A stretch of DNA of 64,000 nt from Actinophytocola xanthii (GTDB lineage Bacteria; Actinomycetota; Actinomycetes; Mycobacteriales; Pseudonocardiaceae), in contig NZ_MSIE01000007.1 of assembly GCF_001921205.1 (NCBI RefSeq), forward strand, positions 179,026 through 243,025. The letters run 5' to 3'. The position numbers and the translations under genes were made by a program. The notes under the pieces are model-generated. The model worked only from the letters and a program-made list of their open reading frames with translations, was not told the DNA's origin and ran no database searches. This document shows, piece after piece, positions 32,913 through 42,800 of this stretch (its first letter is position 1; the number at the start of each line of letters is the position of its first letter).

Positions 32913-33833
32913 ATGAAGTTCATATGGTCGAAGGCTGCATTGGTGGTGTCGGTGATGCTCACGGCCGCCATGGCGGGTTCGATGACCGCGCACGCTCAGG
33001 CTCCGCGCGCCTACCAGTTCGTCCTGGCTGCTTTTGGGGTCAACCAGGGCTGGCAGGTGAACGCGCATCCCCGGATGCTTGCCGACATCACCGGGGACGG
33101 GCGAGCCGACATCGTCGGGATGGGCAACGCGGGCGTCTACACGGCGGTCGCGCTCGGCAACGGCGGCTTCGCCGCACCACAGTTCGTGCTGGCGGGGTTC
33201 GGCGTCAACCAAGGCTGGCAGGTGAACTCGCATCCCCGGATGCTTGCCGACATCACCGGAGACCAACGCGCCGACATCGTCGGCATGGGCAACGCCGGCG
33301 TCTACACCGCCGTCGCACTCGGCAACGGCGGCTTCGCCCCACCACAATTCGTCCAGTCGGCATTCGGCGTCAACCAAGGCTGGCAAGTGAACTCGCACCC
33401 GCGGATACTCGCCGACATCACCGGAGACCAACGCGCCGACATCGTCGGCATGGGCAACGCCGGCGTCTACACCGCCGTCGCACTCGGCAACGGCGGCTTC
33501 GCCCCACCACAATTCGTGCAGTCGGCATTCGGCGTCAACCAAGGCTGGCAAGTGAACTCGCACCCGCGGATACTCGCCGACATCACCGGAGACCAACGCG
33601 CCGACATCGTCGGGATGGGCAACGCCGGCGTCTACACCGCCGTCGCACTCGGCAACGGCGGGTTCGCGGCACCGCAGTTCGTGCTCTCGGCGTTCGGCGT
33701 CAACCAAGGCTGGCAGGTGAACCTGCATCCCCGGATGCTTGCCGACATCACTGGGGACCAACGTGCCGACATCGTCGGGATGGGCAACGCCGGCGTCTAC
33801 ACCGCTCCCGCCCTGGGCAACGGCGACTTCTGA
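32913..33833 (+). CDS. Secreted FG-GAP/VCBS repeat protein
   Basis: 306 residues from ATG 32913 (GGAGGA at 32902-32907). A Sec signal peptide ends near AHAQA (about residue 30). The rest is five tandem 55-residue repeats, each with a calcium-binding-like loop DITGDxRADIVG and the segments FGVNQGWQVN and GVYTAVALGNGGF. Such repeats form beta-propeller blades; five repeats give a small or incomplete propeller unless it oligomerises. Homologous repeat proteins are secreted by many actinomycetes and fungi, often without a known function; carbohydrate binding or adhesion is possible. It is not obviously linked to its neighbours. Confidence 0.85.
   Translation: MKFIWSKAALVVSVMLTAAMAGSMTAHAQAPRAYQFVLAAFGVNQGWQVNAHPRMLADITGDGRADIVGMGNAGVYTAVALGNGGFAAPQFVLAGFGVNQGWQVNSHPRMLADITGDQRADIVGMGNAGVYTAVALGNGGFAPPQFVQSAFGVNQGWQVNSHPRILADITGDQRADIVGMGNAGVYTAVALGNGGFAPPQFVQSAFGVNQGWQVNSHPRILADITGDQRADIVGMGNAGVYTAVALGNGGFAAPQFVLSAFGVNQGWQVNLHPRMLADITGDQRADIVGMGNAGVYTAPALGNGDF
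33015..33830 (+). repeat. Five tandem 165-bp coding repeats
   Basis: Units start at 33015, 33180, 33345, 33510 and 33675. Units 3 and 4 are nearly identical (33345-33495 and 33510-33660 differ at two positions), whereas units 1 and 5 differ more and use more GC-ending codons. This indicates recent internal duplication or gene conversion. Confidence 0.85.
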
Positions 33834-33910
33834 CGCGGTGCTCGTGGTCCGCGGCGGCCGTCGTCGGCTTACGCGGGCGCCGCGACGCTGTTCCCGAGCC
33901 TGGCCGGGGC

Positions 33911-33928
33911 ACCGGGTCCGAACCCGGT
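33911..33928 (-). terminator. Hairpin at the end of the PKS cluster transcript
   Basis: ACCGGGT, four-base loop, ACCCGGT, beginning at the methyltransferase stop codon on the minus strand. The 33834-33927 gap between the convergent genes contains no other recognisable feature. Confidence 0.5.
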
Positions 33929-34740
33929 CAGGACCGGGTCAGGGTGAGCAGGAGGTAGCCGAGGTTGCCGGCGGCGGCCAGGGCCGTGCACATGGAGTAG
34001 AACAGCTCCGTCGACTCCTCGCCCAGCGTGGCGACCAACGACTCGTGGCGCTCTCGGCCGGCCGCCACCACGTTGGTGAACGTGGCACGCCGGCTGTTCT
34101 CGGTGATGTCACGCACGGCGGTGACCGTCAGGCCGGCGGGGACGAGGGTGTCGTAGGCCGACAGGTCGGGCAGCACGGTCAGGATGTTGGCCTCCGCGAA
34201 GCCGGTCACCAGGTCCGCGGTCCCCCGGTCCGCCGTGCGGAACACGTCGGTCAGGACCAGCCGGCCGCCGGGGCGCAGCACCCGCGTCGCCTGTTCCAGG
34301 GCTCCCACCCGGTCCGGCACGTGCATGATCGACTCCAGCGCGAACGCGTGGTCGAACGACTCCGCGTCGAACGGGAGCGCCATCGCGTCGGCCTGGTGGA
34401 ACTCGACCCGGTCGGCGACGCCGGTCCGCTGGGCGCGGGCGGTGGCCCGGTAGACCTGCTGCTCGCTCACGGTCACCCCGACGACCCGCACGTCGGGGTA
34501 CCGTTCGGCCAGCCGCACTGCCGGACCGCCGGTCCCGCACCCGATGTCGAGCACGCGCGCTCCGGGGCGCACGTCCAGCTCCCCGACCACCAGGTCGGTC
34601 ATCGCGAGCAGGGCGCCCGGGAAGTCCCCGTCGTCCTCGGGGTTCGGCCAGTATCCGAAGTGGACCTGCGCGCCGAACAGCAGCTCGTAGTAGTCGATCA
34701 TCGAGTCGTAGTGCTCGCCGACCGCACCCGTCGTGGTCAC
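33928..34740 (-). CDS. SAM-dependent methyltransferase, polyketide tailoring type
   Basis: 270 residues from GTG 34740, with AAGGAGGAGAAGGA directly upstream. SAM motif I is VLDIGCGTGG (63-72), motif II region is FDHAFALESIMHVPD, and motif III LRPGGRLVLTDVF. The N-terminus HYDSMIDYYELLFG and overall layout resemble EryG- and rifamycin-type O-methyltransferases of polyketide clusters. It starts 14 bp after the P450 gene, so both are in one transcript with the PKS genes. It probably methylates a hydroxyl of the polyketide or of an attached sugar; no glycosyltransferase is visible in the window. Confidence 0.85.
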   Translation of the reverse strand: MTTTGAVGEHYDSMIDYYELLFGAQVHFGYWPNPEDDGDFPGALLAMTDLVVGELDVRPGARVLDIGCGTGGPAVRLAERYPDVRVVGVTVSEQQVYRATARAQRTGVADRVEFHQADAMALPFDAESFDHAFALESIMHVPDRVGALEQATRVLRPGGRLVLTDVFRTADRGTADLVTGFAEANILTVLPDLSAYDTLVPAGLTVTAVRDITENSRRATFTNVVAAGRERHESLVATLGEESTELFYSMCTALAAAGNLGYLLLTLTRS

Positions 34741-34754
34741 GTCCTTCTCCTCCT

Positions 34755-35951
34755 TCACCACGCCACCGGCAACCGGTGCACGCCGTAGATCTGCCGGTCC
34801 GCCCGCATCGGCACCTCGGCCGCGGGCACGGCCAGGCGCAGCGTCGGGAACCGCTCGAGCAGCCGGCCGAAGCCCAGCCGCAACTCCACCAGGGCAAGGG
34901 CCTGCCCGATGCACTGGTGCACACCGTGCCCGAACGTCACGTGCCCGGCCGCCGAGCGGGTGACGTCGAGGGTGTCGGGGTCGGGGAAGCGCTCGGGGTC
35001 GCGGTTGACCGCGGGCACCGACACCGTCACCACGTCGCCCTCGCGGACCTGGCACCCGGCCAGCTCCACGTCGGCCAGCGCGGTCCGCGTGATGCCGTAC
35101 TGGGGGATGCTGAGGTAGCGCAGCAGCTCGTCGACCGCCCCGGGCAGCAGGGCCGGGTCGGCGCGCAGGGCCGCCAGCTGGTCGGGGTTCGCCAGCAGGG
35201 CGAAGGTGCCGATGCCCAGCATGTTCGCGCTGGTCTCGTGTCCGGCGACCAGCAGCAGGAACGCGATGCTGCACAGCTCGACGTCGTCGAGGTCGGTCTG
35301 GCTGATCAGGTCACCGAGCAGGTCGTCCGGCCGCTCGGCACGCTTGCGGACAACGAGCTGGTACAGGTAGGCGTTGATCTCCCCGAACGCGGCCTCCATC
35401 CGGGCCACGTCGAAACCAAGCAGTGCCTCGGAGATGCTCTGGAAGTGCGCGCGGTCCTCGTAGGGCACGCCCAGCAGCTCGCACATCACCCGCGACGGCA
35501 CCGGCAGGGCGAACCGCTCCACCAGGTCCACCGGCGGCTCGGCCCCGGCCAGGTCGTCCAGGCACTCGTCCACGACCTCGCCGATCCGCTCCTCCAGCTC
35601 GCGCATGCGCCGCGCGGTGAACCGGCCGGCGAGCAGCTTGCGGTAGCGGGTGTGGTCGGGCGGGTCCATGCCGAGGAAGTAGCCGGGCGGGGCGGGCTGC
35701 ATCGCGGCAGCCCCGGCGGGGCCGACCGGCAGCCGCTTCAGCTCCAGCCGGGCGCTGAACCGCGCGTCGGACAGCACGGCGCGCGCCGCGGCGTGCCCGG
35801 TGACCAGCCACCCGACGTGCCCGTCGGGGTAGCGCAGCGGGGTCACCGGATGCCGCGCCCGCAGCCGCGCCAGCTCCGCCGGCGGGTCGAACGGCGCGGA
35901 CCGTTCCGTCGGTAACCCCGCGATTCCGTCCACCGCGACCTGTTCTGTCAT
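34755..35951 (-). CDS. Cytochrome P450, polyketide tailoring
   Basis: 398 residues, typical soluble bacterial CYP. The oxygen-activation helix has LLLVAGHETSAN, the ExxR motif is ELLRYL, and the heme loop FGHGVHQCIGQALA carries Cys347. ATG 35951 has GGAGGCGGG upstream. It lies 127 bp downstream of the thioesterase-ending PKS gene and probably hydroxylates the released polyketide, as for EryF-like enzymes. The electron partners are not encoded here. The 35952-36078 gap contains no clear terminator or gene. Confidence 0.92.
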   Translation of the reverse strand: MTEQVAVDGIAGLPTERSAPFDPPAELARLRARHPVTPLRYPDGHVGWLVTGHAAARAVLSDARFSARLELKRLPVGPAGAAAMQPAPPGYFLGMDPPDHTRYRKLLAGRFTARRMRELEERIGEVVDECLDDLAGAEPPVDLVERFALPVPSRVMCELLGVPYEDRAHFQSISEALLGFDVARMEAAFGEINAYLYQLVVRKRAERPDDLLGDLISQTDLDDVELCSIAFLLLVAGHETSANMLGIGTFALLANPDQLAALRADPALLPGAVDELLRYLSIPQYGITRTALADVELAGCQVREGDVVTVSVPAVNRDPERFPDPDTLDVTRSAAGHVTFGHGVHQCIGQALALVELRLGFGRLLERFPTLRLAVPAAEVPMRADRQIYGVHRLPVAW

Positions 35952-36078
35952 CGGCCCGCCTCCCCGGAATCAACCCTGTTGGTCACCTCTCGTAGCGTCC
36001 CTTCGGTTCGATCACGTACTTGTGGCTGAGTTCCGTCACGTTCCCCTGAGGTGGCGGTTCCGGAGGTTGGTCGTCTTC

Positions 36079-39000
36079 TCATCCCACGTCCTTTCCAAGC
36101 CACCGTGCGACGGCCGCGGCGGTGTGCTCGGCGTAGTCGCCCATCATGCTGAAATGGTCGCCGGGCACGTCGGTCACCGACCGCGCTCCCGGCCACGAGG
36201 TGCGCCAGTCGCCCTCGTGGGTCCACTCGATCATCGGTTCGCTCGCCCGCAGGAACAGCACCGGCGTGGTCAGCTCCTCGACCCGCCAGTCGAAGCCCAC
36301 GTAGCGGCCCATCGCGGTGAGCCAGTCGTCGGCGGCGCCGTAGCCCATCGCGACGTGCGCGTCGTGCAGCCGCACGGCGAACTCCGGCAGCAGCACGTCG
36401 ACCAGGTGGTCCAGGTGCGGGCCGAAGGTGTCCAGCAGCACCACGCCCTCGGGGCGGACCCCGGCCCGCTCCAGGTGCCCGGCCACGGCCTGCGCGACGA
36501 GACCACCGGAGGACAGGCCGACGAGCGCGAAGGGCCGGTCCCCGTGGTGGCGCTCGATCCACTCGGCATGCAGGCGGATGAGCACACCGGGGTCGGCCGG
36601 CACCGGCTCACCCGGCGCGAACCCGGGGTGGCGCAGGACGGTCACCTCGCGCTCGGCGCGGAACGGCGCGGCGAACCGGGTGAACTGCTGGGGACCGGGC
36701 ATGCCGATGAAGCCGGGCAGGCAGACCAGGGCCGTCCGGTCGGCCGGGCCGCTGGTGATCGTCACCGGCTCGGCGCCGACACCGGCGGGGTCGGTGAACT
36801 CGGTGCGGAAGCGGGACGCCGCGTCGAGGAAGTCCATGAACTCGCCGGTGCGGCTGGACTCGATGGCCCGGGTGAACATGGCCTGGAACGGGCCGTTCAC
36901 GGTCGGCTCCGGGCCGGACGCCGGCTCGTCCCGCTCGTCGGCGAGCGCGCCGAGGTGCTCGGCGAGCGCGGCCGGGGTCGGGTGGTCGAATACGGCGACC
37001 GTCGGCACCGGCCGGCCGACCGCCGCGGCGAGCCGGGAGGTGAGCTCGGCGGCGGTCAGCGAGTCGAACCCCAGCTCGAGGAATCCGCGGTCGGCGGGGA
37101 CGTCGGCCCTCGAGCCGTGTCCGAGCACCGCCGCCGCCTCCGCCCGGACGACCGAGAGCAGGTCGCCGCCGGTCTCCCGCTCGGCGGGCGCCCCCTCCGC
37201 CACGCGCAGCCAGAACCGCCTGGTGCGGAAGGGATAGGTGGGCAGGTCGACGTGGCGTGGGCGGTGCGGGGCGTGGAAGGCGGCCCAGTCGACCGCACGG
37301 CCGGTCACGTGCAGGCGGGCCAGCGCCGCGGTGAGTGCCTCCGGCTCTGGACGGTCGGCCCGCAGGCACGGCACGAACTCCCCACCGCCCTCCGGTCCGA
37401 CAGCCTCCCGGGCGGCCGCGGCGAGGGTGCCGTCCGGTCCGGCGTCGAGGAAGGTGCGCACGCCCTGCCCGACGAGCGTGCGCACCGCGTCGAGGAAACG
37501 GACCGGCGAGCGCGCCTGCTCGGGCCAGTAGCCGGGTGAGGTCAGTTCGGGCCCGGCGAGGCGGCCGGTCAGCGTGGACACGATCGGCACCAGCGGCTCG
37601 TGGAACGTCAGGCCGGCGGCGACCTCGGCCAGCTCGGTCAGCACCGGCTCCACGGCCGCCGAGTGGAACGCGTGGCTGACCTCGAGCAACCGCGTGCGCC
37701 GGGAGCGGGCACGCCACTGCTCGGCGAGCGCCGCGACCCCGACGACGTCGCCGGACACCACCACCGACTCCGGTCCGTTGACCGCGGCGAGGCTCACCGC
37801 GTGGCCGTTGATCGAGTCGACCACCTCGGTCTCGGTGGCCTGCACGGCGAGCATCGCCCCGCCGGCCGGCAGCGCGGCCATCAACCGGCCGCGGGCGGCG
37901 ACCAGCGCGCAGGCGTCCTCGGTGGACAGCACGCCGGCGGCGTGCACGGCGGCCAGCTCCCCGACCGAGTGGCCCAGCAGATAGTCCGGCCGGACACCGA
38001 AGGAGCGCAGCAGCTCCGCGGTCGCGGCCTCCACGGCGAACAGGGCGGCCTGGGCCAGCGCGGTCCCGCGCAGCGCCTCCGCCGGTCCGTCGAACACCGC
38101 CGCGCGCAGCGAGGTGCCGAGGTGCCCGGACAGCTCGTCGCACAGCTCGTCGAACGCGGTGGCGAACGCGCCGAACGCCGAGTACAGCCCGCGGCCCATG
38201 CCGACGCGCTGCGCTCCCTGGCCCGCGAACAGGACCGCGAGCGGGCCTGGACGGACCGCGGTGCCGCGCACCACGGCCGGGTGCGGCTCGCCGGCGGCGA
38301 GCGCGGCGAGCCCGGCCGGGTCCGCCCCGACCACGACCGCCCGGGTGCCGAACACCGCCCGTCCCGCGGTCAGCGTGTGCGCCACGTCGGCCGGTCGCAG
38401 ACCATCCACACTGGACAGCAGGGCCTCGGCCGTGGCGGCGAGCGCGTCGGGCGTGCGGGCGGACAGCGGCCACGCCACCGGCCCCGGTCCGGGCTCGACG
38501 GGCGGCGGCAGCGGCTGGTCGACCTCCTCGAGGACCACGTGCGCGTTGGTACCGCTCACCCCGAACGAGGACACCCCGGCTCGGCGCGGCCGCCCGTTCC
38601 TCGGCCACGGCACGTCCTCGGTGAGCAGCCGGACCGCGCCGGCCGACCAGTCGACCTGCGGCGTCGGCTCGTCGACGTGCAGGGTCCTCGGCAGCAGGCC
38701 GTGGCGCATCGACAGGACCGTCTTGACCACCCCGGCGATCCCGGAGACGCCCTGGGTGTGGCCGATGTTCGACTTCACCGACCCGAGCCACAGCGGACGG
38801 TCCCGCTCGGCGCCGTAGGTGGCGAGCAGCGCCGTGGCCTCGATGGGGTCGCCCAGCCGGGTGCCGGTGCCGTGCGCCTCCACGGCGTCCACATCGGAGG
38901 GTTGAAGGCCGGCGACGGCCAGGGCGGTGTGGATCACCCGCTGCTGGGCTCGGCCGTTGGGGGCGGCCAGCCCGTTGGAGGCGCCGTCGGAGTTGACCGC

Positions 39001-39822
39001 CGAGCCACGCAGCACCGCGAGCACGGGGTGGCCGTTCGCCCGGGCGTCGGAGAGCCGCTCGAGCAACAGCGTGCCGACGCCCTCGGCCCAGGCGGTACCG
39101 TCCGCCGCGGCGGAGAACGCCTTACAGCGGCCGTCGGGCGCGAGCCCGCGCTGCCGGCTGAACGCCACGAACGCCGCCGGGGTCGCCATCACCGCCGCCG
39201 CGCCGGCGACCGCGAGCGAGCACTCCCCCGAACGCAGCGACTGGGCCGCCAGGTGCACCGCGACGAGCGAGGAGGAGCACGCGGTGTCCACGGTGACGGC
39301 GGGGCCCTCGAAGCCGAACGCGTAGGCCAACCGTCCGGACAGGACGCTCGCCGACCCGCCGGTGATCACGTAGTCGGTGCCGTCCTCGCCGCCGGCCTCG
39401 GCGTCCTCGGCGCCGGCGGCGAGGAGGGCGCCGGTGTAGTCCTGGCCGCTGGTGCCGGCGAACACGCCGACCTGTTCCCCGCGCAGTGCCGTCGGGTCCA
39501 GCCCGGCGCGTTCGAACACCTCCCACGCGGACTGGAGCAGCAGGCGCTGCTGGGGGTCCATGGCGACCGCCTCGCGCGGGCTGATGCCGAAGAACTCGGC
39601 GTCGAACCCGGCGACCTCGTCGAGGAAGCCGCCGGATCGCACGTAGGTGCGCCCTGGCCGGCCCGGCTCGGGGTCGTAGACGGCCTCGACGTCCCAGCCG
39701 CGGTCGGTGGGGAAAGGGGTGATCGCGTCGGTGCCGGAGGCGACCAGCCGCCACAGGTCCTCCGGGGCGCGGACACCGCCGGGGAACCGGCAGGCCATGG
39801 CCACGATCGCGATCGGCTCGTC
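36079..39822 (-). other. PKS module A3: KS-AT(malonyl)-ACP-TE
   Basis: Terminal module without reductive domains. KS Cys3701; AT GHSVGE (Ser4138) with HAFHS, the malonyl-CoA signature; ACP Ser4440; a short linker, then TE (about 4520-4766) with Ser4623. The product of this step keeps its beta-ketone, so the chain offered to TE should be a 3,5-dioxo thioester. Confidence 0.9.
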
Positions 39823-42800
39823 GGTGCGGGCGGCGGCCGCCGCCGGCGTGTGCTCCTCGGGCTCGCCGAGCAGCTCGCGGAGCAGGTGCGCGGCCAGCGC
39901 GCGGACCGTCGGATGGTCGAAGGCCGTGGTGGCGGGCAGGCGCAGGCCGGTCGCGCGGTTCAGCCGGTCGCGCAGGACGACCGCGCTCATCGAGTCGAAC
40001 CCGAGCTCGCGCAGTGCCCGGGAGTCGTCCAGCTCCGTGGCGTCGTCGTGGCCGAGGACGCCGGCGGCTCGCGCGCGCACGAGGTCGAGCACGAGCGCGA
40101 ACCGGTCCGGCTCGGCCAGCGCGGCCAGCCGCGCGGCCAGCGGCAGGTCGTCGGCCCGGCTCTCCGGCGGGGCGGGCGGTTCGTGCGCGAGGCAGGCGAC
40201 GGTCGGCGCGCCGGCGGTGAGGGCGAGGTCGAGCAGCGGGCCGAGGTCCTCGTCCAGCTCGCGGTCGACGGTCAGCGAGAGGGTGGGCAGCCCGGCGGCG
40301 TGACGCCGTTCGGCGATCCGGTCGAACGCCGCCCGCACCGCCGAGGCCGCGGCCCCCGGTCCGCTCGGTCCACACAGGACGAGCTGGCCGGTCGCCCGCT
40401 CCGCGGCGTTGTCCGCGGCGAGGACCTCCGCGCGGGCGGCGGTCAGCGGGTCGTCCTCGCCGGGCTCGTCGGCCACGTGCACGACCACCCCGTCCTGGTC
40501 CTCGTCCCGGGCCGCGAGGTGCTCGGCGAGGCGGGCGGCCCGGGTGCCACCGGTGACCAGGGCCGCGGCCACGGGACGCGGGTCGCCCAGCGCGGGGCGG
40601 GTGAGCCGCGGTACCAGGACGGCTCCGTCGCGGAGGACGAGGTGCGGCTCGGTGCTGGCCAGGGCGGCCGGGAGTGCCCGCGCCGAGGCCGGGGAGTCGT
40701 CGAGGTCGAGGAGCTGGACGCGGCCGGGCCGCTCGGCGGCCGCGGCGAGCACGAGCCCGCGCGCGGGGTCCTCGGTCACCACGACGAGCCGCGACTCCTC
40801 GTGCTCGCACAGCAGCACCGGGACCTCGTCCGGGGCCGCCACGGCCAGCACGACCGCCGCCGACCCGGACGCGCCGCCGACCCGGGGGGCGAGCGCCGGG
40901 GCGTCGCCGACCAGCAGCCAGTCGGACACCGGCGGCGCCGGCGGGGCCGGTACCAGCTCGGGCACGACCAACTGGTCCCGCAGACCGGCGGCACGCAGCC
41001 GCGCGACTGCCGGTTCGGCGGTCGTGACCGCCTCGACGGTGAGCACAGGGCTGCCCGCGGTGTCGGTGACGGCGACCGCGACCGTTCCGTCGGGCGCGGG
41101 GGTGAGCCGCACCCGGAGCACGCCGCCCGCCTCGCCGTCGTGGACGCCGACGCCGCGCCAGGCCGCGGGGGTACGGGCGGGGTCGGCCGGCAGGGCGTGC
41201 AGGACGGCGTCGAGCAGGACCGGGTGCAGCGCGAACGCCCCGGCCGGCGCGTCGTCCGGCAGCCGCAGCTCGGCGTAGGTCTCGCCGTCGTGCGCCCAGG
41301 CCGCGCGCAGCGCGCGGAACGCGGGGCCGTGCTCGACCCCGGCCGCGGCGAGCGCGGCGTAGTGCGCCGCAACGTCGACCGGTCGAGCCCCGGTGGGCGG
41401 CCACTGGGCGGGCGCCGCGGCGGCCAGCGGGCCCTCCGGGGTGAGGACGGCCGTCGCGTGGCACGTCCAGGGCTCGTCGTCCTCTCTGGTGTGGACGGTG
41501 AGACGGCGGCTGCCGTCCTCGCCCGGCGCGCCGACCGACACCTCGACCACCGGCTCGCCCCGGTGCACCAGTGGCTCGCCGACGGTCAGCTCGGCGACCT
41601 GGCAGCCGACGCGATGGGCGGCGTACAGGGCCAGGTCCAGGAGCACCGCTGCCGGGACCACCAGGGTGCGGTGCAGCCGCTCGCCGGCGAGCCAGTCCCG
41701 TTCGCCGAGGCGGCCGGTGAGCAGCAGACCGCCGTCGGCGCGACCGGCCGCGGCCGACAGCAGCGGGTGCGCGGCCTCGGCGAGGCCCGCGGCACGCAGG
41801 TCGCCGGTGCCGCGCCCGGGGACGACCCAGTAGCGGCGGCGCTGGAAGGGGTAGGTCGGCAGCGGAACCCGGCGGGCACCCGGGTACACCGCCGACCACT
41901 CGACCGGCACGCCGTGCGCGTACGCCTGCGCCAGCGCGGCGGCGAACCGCTCCGGTCCCGGCTCGTCCCGGTGCAGGGTGGCGACGGCACGCACGGCGTG
42001 GTCGTCCGTGCCGGAGCGGGCGTCCTCGGCGATCTGCTCGACCGACAGCGTGGCCGCCGGATGCGGGCTCGGCTCGACGAACACGCGGTGGCCGTCGCGG
42101 ATCAGCGCCCGGACGGCGGCGTCGAGGTTGACCGGCTCCCGGCAGTTGCGGAACCAGTAGCCGGCGTCCAGCTCGGCCGGGTCCACCCGGTCGCCGGTCA
42201 CCGTGGAGTAGAACGGGATGCTCTCGGGCCGAGGACGGACTCCGGCCAGGCTCGCCAGCAGCCGCTCCCGCAGCGGGTCGACCTGCGCTCCGTGCGAGGC
42301 GACGGTGGCCGGCAGCACGCGGGCCCGGATCCCGTCGGCCGTGCAGGCCGCCACCAGCTCGGCGAGCGCGTCCTGCTCGCCGGACACCGTGGCCGAGCGC
42401 GGACCGCTGGTCCCGGCCACGTCCACCCGACCGGCCCAGGGCACGATCCGCTCCCTGACCTGCTCGACCGGCAGCAGGACCGAGGCGATCGCCCCGCGCC
42501 CGACCAGCTCCTCGGCGAACAGCCGGCTGCGCAGCACGACCACGGCCACCGCGTCCCGCAGGGAGAGCGCACCGGCCACGTAGGCCGCGGCGACCTCGCC
42601 CTGCGACTGCCCGACCACCGCCGCCGGCTCGACGCCGTGCGCGCGCCAGAGCGCCGCGAGCGACACGACGACGGCGAACAGCACCGGTTGCAGTACCTCG
42701 ATCCGGTCCAGCCCCGGTGCGCCGGGCTCGCCGCGCAGCACCGCCAGCGGCGAGAAGTCCACGAGGGCGGCGATGGCGTCGGCGCACGCGTCGAACTCGG

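Noticed and set aside
33015..33830. A CRISPR-like or minisatellite array
   Set aside because: The repeats are in-frame coding units of an FG-GAP protein with a signal peptide and there are no spacers or cas genes.
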